64,000 bases of DNA from Streptomyces sp. WAC 01529 (GTDB taxonomy: Bacteria > Actinomycetota > Actinomycetes > Streptomycetales > Streptomycetaceae), in NCBI RefSeq assembly GCF_003945545.1, contig NZ_CP029617.1:5937001-6001000 (forward strand). Reading direction: 5' to 3'. Shown here in pieces: positions 59,012 to 64,000 of this stretch; position 1 is the stretch's first letter; each line of letters begins with the position of its first letter. The position numbers were made by a program, and so were the translations under genes. The notes under the pieces are model-generated. The model saw only the letters and a list, made by a program, of their open reading frames with translations. It had not been told where the DNA came from and ran no database searches.

Positions 59012-61219
59012 ATGGATCTCGTGCCCGCGCTCGAAGAACCCCTGAAGAAAGTGGTCGGCCCCGCCACCGCGAAGGTGATGGCCGAGCACCTCGACCTGCA
59101 CACGGTCGGCGACCTCCTGCACCACTACCCCCGGCGGTATGCCGAGCGGGGCGAGCTGACCCGCCTCGCCGACCTCCCCCTGGACGAGCACGTCACGGTG
59201 GTCGCCCAGGTCGCGACCGCGCGCCTGCACACGTTCAGATCGCCCAAGGCCCCCCGGGGCCAGGGCCAGCGCCTCGAGGTCACCATCACCGACGGCAGCG
59301 GCGAGCTGCGCCTGGTCTTCTTCGGCCGAGGCGTCCACAAGCCGCACACGGAGCTGCTGCCCGGCACCCGCGCGATGTTCGCGGGCAAGGTCTCCGTCTT
59401 CAACCACCGCCTCCAGCTCGCCCACCCCGCGTACGAACTGCTGCGCGGCGGCGACCCGGACGCGGTGGACAGCTGGGCGGGCGCGCTCATCCCGATCTAC
59501 CCCGCCTGCAAGCAGCTGGAGTCCTGGAAGATCGCCAAGTCCGTCGAGACGGTCCTGCCCAGCGCCCAGGAAGCCCTCGACCCGCTGCCGCCCGCCCTCA
59601 GGGAGGGCCGCGCCCTCGTCCCGCTCCCCGAAGCGCTCCTGAAGATCCACCGGCCGCACTCCAAGGCGGACATCGCCGCCGCCCGCGACCGGCTGAAGTG
59701 GGACGAGGCGTTCGTCCTCCAAGTAGCCCTGGCCAGGCGGCGGTACGCGGACGCGCAACTGCCCGCCGTGGCCCGCAGGCCCAAGTCGGGCGGCCTCCTC
59801 GACGCCTTCGACGCCAAGCTGCCCTTCACCCTCACCGAAGGCCAGGAAAAGGTCTCCAAGGAGATCTTCGACGACCTCGCCACCGAACACCCGATGCACC
59901 GCCTCCTCCAGGGGGAGGTCGGCAGCGGAAAGACGATGGTGGCCCTGCGCGCCATGCTCGCCGTCGTGGACGCGGGCGGGCAGGCCGCGATGCTCGCGCC
60001 CACCGAAGTCCTCGCCCAGCAGCACCACCGCTCCATCGTCGAGATGATGGGCGAGCTGGCCGAGGGCGGGATGCTGGGCGGTGCCGAGCAGGCCACCAAG
60101 GTCACGCTGCTCACCGGATCCATGGGCACCGCCGCCCGCCGCCAGGCCCTGCTCGACCTCGTCACCGGCGAGGCCGGCATCGTCATCGGCACGCACGCGC
60201 TGATCGAGGACAAGGTGCAGTTCCACGACCTCGGCCTGGTCGTCGTGGACGAGCAGCACCGCTTCGGCGTGGAGCAGCGCGACGCCCTGCGCGGCAAGGG
60301 CAAGCAGCCCCCGCACCTGCTGGTCATGACGGCCACGCCGATTCCCCGCACGGTCGCGATGACGGTCTTCGGCGACCTGGAGACCTCCGTCCTCGACCAG
60401 CTCCCCGCCGGGCGCTCTCCGATCGCCAGCCATGTCGTCCCCGCCCAGGACAAGCCCCACTTCCTCGCCCGCGCGTGGGAGCGCGTGCGCGAAGAGGTGG
60501 AGAAGGGGCACCAGGCGTACGTGGTCTGCCCGCGGATCGGTGACGAGGAGGAGGACCCCAAGAAGGCCAAGAAGAAGGCGGAGGAAGAGGCCACCGCCGA
60601 GAAGCGGCCCCCGCTCGCCGTGATCGAGGTCGCCGAGCAGCTCGCGCGCGGCCCTCTCCAGGGGCTGGAGGTGGAGGTCCTGCACGGCCGCATGCAGCCC
60701 GATGACAAGGACGCCGTCATGCGCCGCTTCACCGCCGGCCAGACGCAGGTCCTGGTCGCGACGACGGTCATCGAGGTCGGGGTGAACGTCCCGAACGCCA
60801 CCGCCATGGTGATCATGGACGCCGACCGCTTCGGCGTCTCCCAGCTGCACCAGCTGCGCGGCCGCGTCGGCCGGGGTTCGGCCCCCGGCCTGTGCCTGCT
60901 GGTCACCGACATGCCCGAGGCGAGCCCCGCCCGCGCCCGCCTCGGCGCCGTCGCCTCCACCCTGGACGGCTTCGAGCTGTCCCGCATCGACCTGGAGCAG
61001 CGCCGCGAGGGCGATGTGCTCGGGCAGGCCCAGTCCGGCGTGCGCTCCTCCCTGCGCATGCTCGCGGTCATCGACGACGAGGAGATCATCGCCGCCGCCC
61101 GCGAGGAAGCGGTCACGGTCGTCGCCAAGGACCCCGGCCTGGAGCACCTGCCGGAGCTGCGCACCGCCCTGGACGCCCTGCTCGACGCCGAGCGCGAGCA
61201 GTACCTCGACAAGGGGTGA
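59012..61219 (+). CDS. recG: ATP-dependent DNA helicase RecG
   Basis: A 735-residue RecG that remodels stalled forks and branched DNA. The N-terminal wedge/OB domain has VTITDGSGELRLVFFGRG. Helicase motifs: Walker A GEVGSGKTMVALRAML (about residue 304), DEQH box VVVDEQHRFGVEQR (about residue 410), motif III MTATPIPRT, motif IV-VI region ATTVIEVGVNVPNA and QLRGRVGRG. A Lys/Glu-rich insert (EDPKKAKKKAEEEATAEKR) interrupts the second helicase lobe. ATG 59012 is preferred by family length. Confidence 0.95.
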   Translation: MDLVPALEEPLKKVVGPATAKVMAEHLDLHTVGDLLHHYPRRYAERGELTRLADLPLDEHVTVVAQVATARLHTFRSPKAPRGQGQRLEVTITDGSGELRLVFFGRGVHKPHTELLPGTRAMFAGKVSVFNHRLQLAHPAYELLRGGDPDAVDSWAGALIPIYPACKQLESWKIAKSVETVLPSAQEALDPLPPALREGRALVPLPEALLKIHRPHSKADIAAARDRLKWDEAFVLQVALARRRYADAQLPAVARRPKSGGLLDAFDAKLPFTLTEGQEKVSKEIFDDLATEHPMHRLLQGEVGSGKTMVALRAMLAVVDAGGQAAMLAPTEVLAQQHHRSIVEMMGELAEGGMLGGAEQATKVTLLTGSMGTAARRQALLDLVTGEAGIVIGTHALIEDKVQFHDLGLVVVDEQHRFGVEQRDALRGKGKQPPHLLVMTATPIPRTVAMTVFGDLETSVLDQLPAGRSPIASHVVPAQDKPHFLARAWERVREEVEKGHQAYVVCPRIGDEEEDPKKAKKKAEEEATAEKRPPLAVIEVAEQLARGPLQGLEVEVLHGRMQPDDKDAVMRRFTAGQTQVLVATTVIEVGVNVPNATAMVIMDADRFGVSQLHQLRGRVGRGSAPGLCLLVTDMPEASPARARLGAVASTLDGFELSRIDLEQRREGDVLGQAQSGVRSSLRMLAVIDDEEIIAAAREEAVTVVAKDPGLEHLPELRTALDALLDAEREQYLDKG

Positions 61220-61272
61220 CGCCCGCGCACGCCATATCGTGGAGGGACCACCGCCCAGCCAGAAGGACTCAG

Positions 61273-61866
61273 ATGACCCGCGTGATCGCCGGTGCGGCCG
61301 GCGGACGGCGCCTCGCCGTCCCGCCAGGGAACGGCACCCGCCCCACGTCCGACCGCGCGCGCGAGGGCCTCTTCTCCACCTGGCAGGCCCTCCAGGGCAC
61401 GCTCGACGGGGCGCGCGTGCTCGATCTCTACGCGGGCTCCGGAGCCGTGGGCCTGGAAGCGCTCTCCCGGGGCGCGGCGCACACCCTGCTCGTCGAGGCC
61501 GACGCCAGGGCGGCCCGCACCATCAGGGAGAACGTGAAGGCGATCGGCCTGCCCGGCGCCGAGGTGAGAGCGGGCAAAGCCGCCCAGATCGTCCAGCAGG
61601 GGGCACCCTCCACCCCGTATGACCTGGTCTTCCTCGATCCGCCCTACGCCGTCACCGATGACGATCTTCGGGAGATACTGCTCACACTCCGCTCGGAAGG
61701 CTGGCTCACACCGGACGCGCTCGTCACCGTTGAACGCAGTACAAGAGGCGGAGAATTCGGCTGGCCGGAGGGTTTCGAGCCCCTCAGGTCCCGTCGCTAC
61801 GGCGAAGGGACGTTTTGGTACGGTCGCGCCGCCTCTACGTGCGACGACTCAGTGATCGCGCCATGA
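61273..61866 (+). CDS. rsmD: 16S rRNA (guanine(966)-N(2))-methyltransferase
   Basis: A 197-residue RsmD. The SAM-binding motif is VLDLYAGSGAVGLEALSRGA, the acidic strand end LLVEADARAARTIREN, and the catalytic motif DLVFLDPPYAV (DPPY). MTRVIAGAAGGRRLAVP and TRPTSDRAREGLFS are typical of the N-terminus. It overlaps coaD by four bases if coaD starts at 61863. Confidence 0.92.
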   Translation: MTRVIAGAAGGRRLAVPPGNGTRPTSDRAREGLFSTWQALQGTLDGARVLDLYAGSGAVGLEALSRGAAHTLLVEADARAARTIRENVKAIGLPGAEVRAGKAAQIVQQGAPSTPYDLVFLDPPYAVTDDDLREILLTLRSEGWLTPDALVTVERSTRGGEFGWPEGFEPLRSRRYGEGTFWYGRAASTCDDSVIAP

Positions 61867-62372
61867 CCGGACCGGAGAGCGAGGGACTCACGTTGCGCCG
61901 CGCCGTATGTCCGGGGTCTTTCGACCCCATCACCAATGGACACCTCGACATCATCGCCCGCGCCTCCAAGCTGTACGACGTGGTGCACGTCGCGGTGATG
62001 ATCAATCAGTCGAAGAAGGGCCTGTTCGAGATCGAGGAGCGGATCGACCTGATCCGCCAGGTCACGGCCGACTTCGGCAATGTCGAGGTCGAGTCCTTCC
62101 ACGGCCTCCTCGTCGACTTCTGCAAGCAGCGCGACATCCCGGCCATCGTCAAGGGCCTGCGCGCGGTCAGCGACTTCGACTACGAACTCCAGATGGCCCA
62201 GATGAACAACGGCCTCTCGGGCGTCGAGACGCTGTTCGTGCCCACCAACCCCACCTACAGCTTCCTCTCCTCCTCGCTGGTCAAGGAGGTCGCCGCCTGG
62301 GGCGGCGACGTCGCCCACCTGCTGCCGCCGGTGGTCCACGAGGCCCTGGTCGAACGCCTGGGCGAGAAGTGA
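61863..62372 (+). CDS. coaD: phosphopantetheine adenylyltransferase
   Basis: A CoaD that makes dephospho-CoA from phosphopantetheine and ATP. The (H/T)xGH nucleotidyl-transfer motif is in PGSFDPITNGHLDII, the phosphopantetheine region is KGLRAVSDFDYELQMAQMN, and the C-terminal SFLSSSLVKEV is conserved. ATG 61863 gives 169 residues and overlaps the rsmD stop (ATGA). TTG 61893, behind GAGGG, would give the canonical 159-residue protein starting at the PGSFDP block. Both are plausible. Confidence 0.94.
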   Translation: MTGPESEGLTLRRAVCPGSFDPITNGHLDIIARASKLYDVVHVAVMINQSKKGLFEIEERIDLIRQVTADFGNVEVESFHGLLVDFCKQRDIPAIVKGLRAVSDFDYELQMAQMNNGLSGVETLFVPTNPTYSFLSSSLVKEVAAWGGDVAHLLPPVVHEALVERLGEK

Positions 62373-62483
62373 CCTTTCAGCCGATCCGCTGACAGCCCGT
62401 CATCCGGTGTCGGGCGGGCGCCCGTCGGCCTTACAGTCGTCCCGTCCGTCTCCCAACCAGCTGTAGAGAGTGGCGAGCACACG

Positions 62484-63530
62484 GTGGACGTGCAGAAGAA
62501 GATCGACGAGATCGTCCGGGCGGTCGGCAGCGCCCGGTCCATGCCCATGTCGGCCTCGTGCGTGGTCAACCGCGCCGATCTGCTCTCGATGCTCGAAGAG
62601 GTGCGCCAGGCCCTGCCCGGCTCCCTCGCCCAGGCCCAGGAGCTGATCGGCGGCCGCGAGCAGCTCGTCGAGCAGGCCCGCCAGGAGGCCGAGCGGATCA
62701 TCGAGTCCGCGCACGCCGAGCGCGGCTCCCTGATCTCCGACACGGAGGTCGCCCGGCGCTCCCAGGGCGAGGCCGAGCGCATCCTCGCCGAGGCCCGCCA
62801 GGCCGCCGAGGAGGTCCGCGTCGAGGCCGACGACTACGTGGACAGCAAGCTCGCCAACTTCGAGGTCGTCCTCACCAAGACCCTCGGCTCGGTCGGCCGC
62901 GGCCGCGAGAAGCTCCTCGGCACCGGCCCGGGCCTCGACGAGAACGGCTACGAGGACGAGGACGCCCCCGAGCGCAGCCACGACCCCGAGACCCTGCGCC
63001 GCAACGCCGACGCGTACGTGGACGCCAAGCTGGGCGCCTTCGAGGCGGTCCTCGCCAAGACCCTGGAGGCGGTCGGCCGCGGCCGCCAGACCCTGCACGG
63101 CCGCGCCCCGGCCGACGAGCTGGGCACCCTCGGCGAAGGCGCCACCACCCAGGGCCACACCACCGACGCGGAGTTCCTCGCGGACCTCGCCGGCCCGGCG
63201 CCCGCCCCGGTGCCCCAGCAGCCCACGTACGCGCCACCGCAGCCACCGCAGCCCCAGCAGCAGCCCCCGCACCAGCCCGACCCGTACGGGTACCCGCAGC
63301 AGGACCAGTACGAGCACGATCAGTACGCCTACCAGCAGCCGTACGGCCAGCAGGACCCCTACGGGTACCAGCACCAGGACCAGCAGCACCAGTACGGCTA
63401 CCCCCAGCAGGGCTACGAACAGCCCCAGCAGCCCCCGTACGAGGCCCCCGCGGCGCTGGAGGAGGCCAGCCTCTTCGACACGACCATGATCAGTGCCGAG
63501 CAGCTGCGCCAGTACGAGCAGGGACGCTAG
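62484..63530 (+). CDS. DivIVA/SepIVA-like coiled-coil cell division protein
   Basis: A 348-residue protein. The first 115 residues are a coiled coil of ATP-synthase-b-like or DivIVA-like type (LLSMLEEVRQALPGSLAQA, EARQAAEEVRVEADDYVD). A duplicated unit follows: YVDSKLANFEVVLTKTL and VGRGREKLLG at 118-146, and YVDAKLGAFEAVLAKTL and VGRGRQTLHG at 178-206, exactly 60 residues apart. The rest is a Gln/Pro/Tyr-rich disordered region and a short conserved end (EASLFDTTMISAEQLRQYE). Its position between coaD and the DUF177/rpmF genes is that of mycobacterial SepIVA. It starts at GTG 62484. Confidence 0.85.
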   Translation: MDVQKKIDEIVRAVGSARSMPMSASCVVNRADLLSMLEEVRQALPGSLAQAQELIGGREQLVEQARQEAERIIESAHAERGSLISDTEVARRSQGEAERILAEARQAAEEVRVEADDYVDSKLANFEVVLTKTLGSVGRGREKLLGTGPGLDENGYEDEDAPERSHDPETLRRNADAYVDAKLGAFEAVLAKTLEAVGRGRQTLHGRAPADELGTLGEGATTQGHTTDAEFLADLAGPAPAPVPQQPTYAPPQPPQPQQQPPHQPDPYGYPQQDQYEHDQYAYQQPYGQQDPYGYQHQDQQHQYGYPQQGYEQPQQPPYEAPAALEEASLFDTTMISAEQLRQYEQGR

Positions 63531-63672
63531 GGCCGCCCCGGGAGCGGGCCGGAGCCGGATTGGGCCGAGAGCGAAAGGTCAAGTATCCTGGCTCTTCGGT
63601 CGCGCATACGTCCGTGACTTCGGCTGCCCGCCCGAGCGGCACATTCGCTGCGTCGGTGAGGCGGCCCTCCTC

Positions 63673-64000
63673 ATGAACTTCCAGGATTCGAAAGCAGGAA
63701 AAGCCCTGAGTGCTCGCCTCGACCACCGCAACCCTCTTGTGTTCGACACACACGAGCTGGGTCGGCGTCCCGGTGCGCTGCAGCGGCTGACCCGTGAGAT
63801 CGAGGCGCCCGGTCCGCCGAGCGCCCTCGGTATCGATGGGGTCGTCGGAGTGCCGCAGGGCGCCCCGGTCCAGCTGGAGATCCGCCTCGAGTCGGTCATG
63901 GACGGGGTGCTTGTCACAGGCACCGCCCGTGCATCGGCCGAGGGGGAGTGCGTAAGGTGTCTGGAGCCGCTCGAGCTGGAGCTCGACGCGGACTTCCAGG
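63673..64000 (+). CDS. DUF177 (YceD) protein, 5' part
   Basis: The reading frame from ATG 63673 runs off the window. It encodes LDHRNPLVFDTHELGRRPG, then PVQLEIRLESVMDGVLVTG and AEGECVRCLEPLELELDADFQ, typical of the DUF177/YceD family that precedes rpmF (L32) and is linked to 23S rRNA accumulation. The CVRC pair is one of the conserved cysteine motifs. The N-terminal MNFQDSKAGKALSA may be longer than in relatives, whose conserved part begins at LDHRNP. Confidence 0.85.
   Translation, partial: MNFQDSKAGKALSARLDHRNPLVFDTHELGRRPGALQRLTREIEAPGPPSALGIDGVVGVPQGAPVQLEIRLESVMDGVLVTGTARASAEGECVRCLEPLELELDADFQ

Overview
This 64 kb window is chromosomal DNA of a Streptomyces. It is very GC-rich with strong G/C at third codon positions, uses many GTG starts, and carries two 'conservons' (cvnABCD). 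Its gene order from cimA through accB/accE, cvn, gltX, the Gln/Glu tRNAs, ndgR-leuCD, hupS, gpsA, ddl, thiL, rpmB, recG and coaD matches, from memory and not from a search, the conserved core of Streptomyces chromosomes near S. coelicolor SCO5529-SCO5570.

Layout. (1) Positions 1-5100 are a decayed mobile island. It holds small membrane proteins, an excisionase-like DNA-binding protein behind a perfect 11-bp dyad, DUF6221 and DUF6233 genes (the second cut by an amber codon), a NUMOD4/HNH homing endonuclease that has lost its catalytic core, a short fragment of a WecA/MraY-like sugar-phosphate transferase, and the C-terminal half of a tyrosine integrase. (2) 5100-11350 is accessory and mostly secretory: a membrane protein, a beta-rich exported protein, a lipoprotein, a TetR regulator and three tandem exported TolB-like beta-propeller proteins. 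(3) 11350-24400 starts with cimA behind what looks like an isoleucine attenuator (leader peptide plus intrinsic terminator). A Gly-rich membrane protein, a hydrolase and YceI follow, then a ribbon-helix-helix/DUF4097/DrrAB-type ABC operon, acetyl-CoA carboxylase accB-accE, and a LysR-tautomerase pair. (4) 24440-35150 holds two tandem conservons on the minus strand (sensor kinase-like CvnA, roadblock CvnB, DUF742 CvnC, small GTPase CvnD). (5) 35660-46440 has a fumarylacetoacetase-family enzyme, gltX, a HAD phosphatase, a Gln-Glu-Glu-Gln-Glu tRNA array, a MerR/DUF4188 pair, ndgR divergent from leuCD, hupS and cofC. (6) 46580-64000 is housekeeping: plsC-gpsA-ddl, an Lrp-like domain, thiL-thiD, rpmB, dak2, recG, rsmD, coaD, a SepIVA/DivIVA-like protein, and the start of the DUF177 gene that precedes rpmF. 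A BTAD/NB-ARC regulator and an FAD monooxygenase are inserted between thiD and rpmB.

How the genes connect. Branched-chain amino acid synthesis recurs: cimA makes citramalate for isoleucine, and leuCD, which also serve the citramalate route, sit beside their probable regulator NdgR. Cell-envelope and lipid supply is represented by accBE, plsC, gpsA, ddl and coaD. The points most worth following are the cimA leader, the 11-bp direct-repeat operator overlapping the start codon of the ribbon-helix-helix gene, the near-identical B and D genes of the two conservons, and the three tandem propeller genes.
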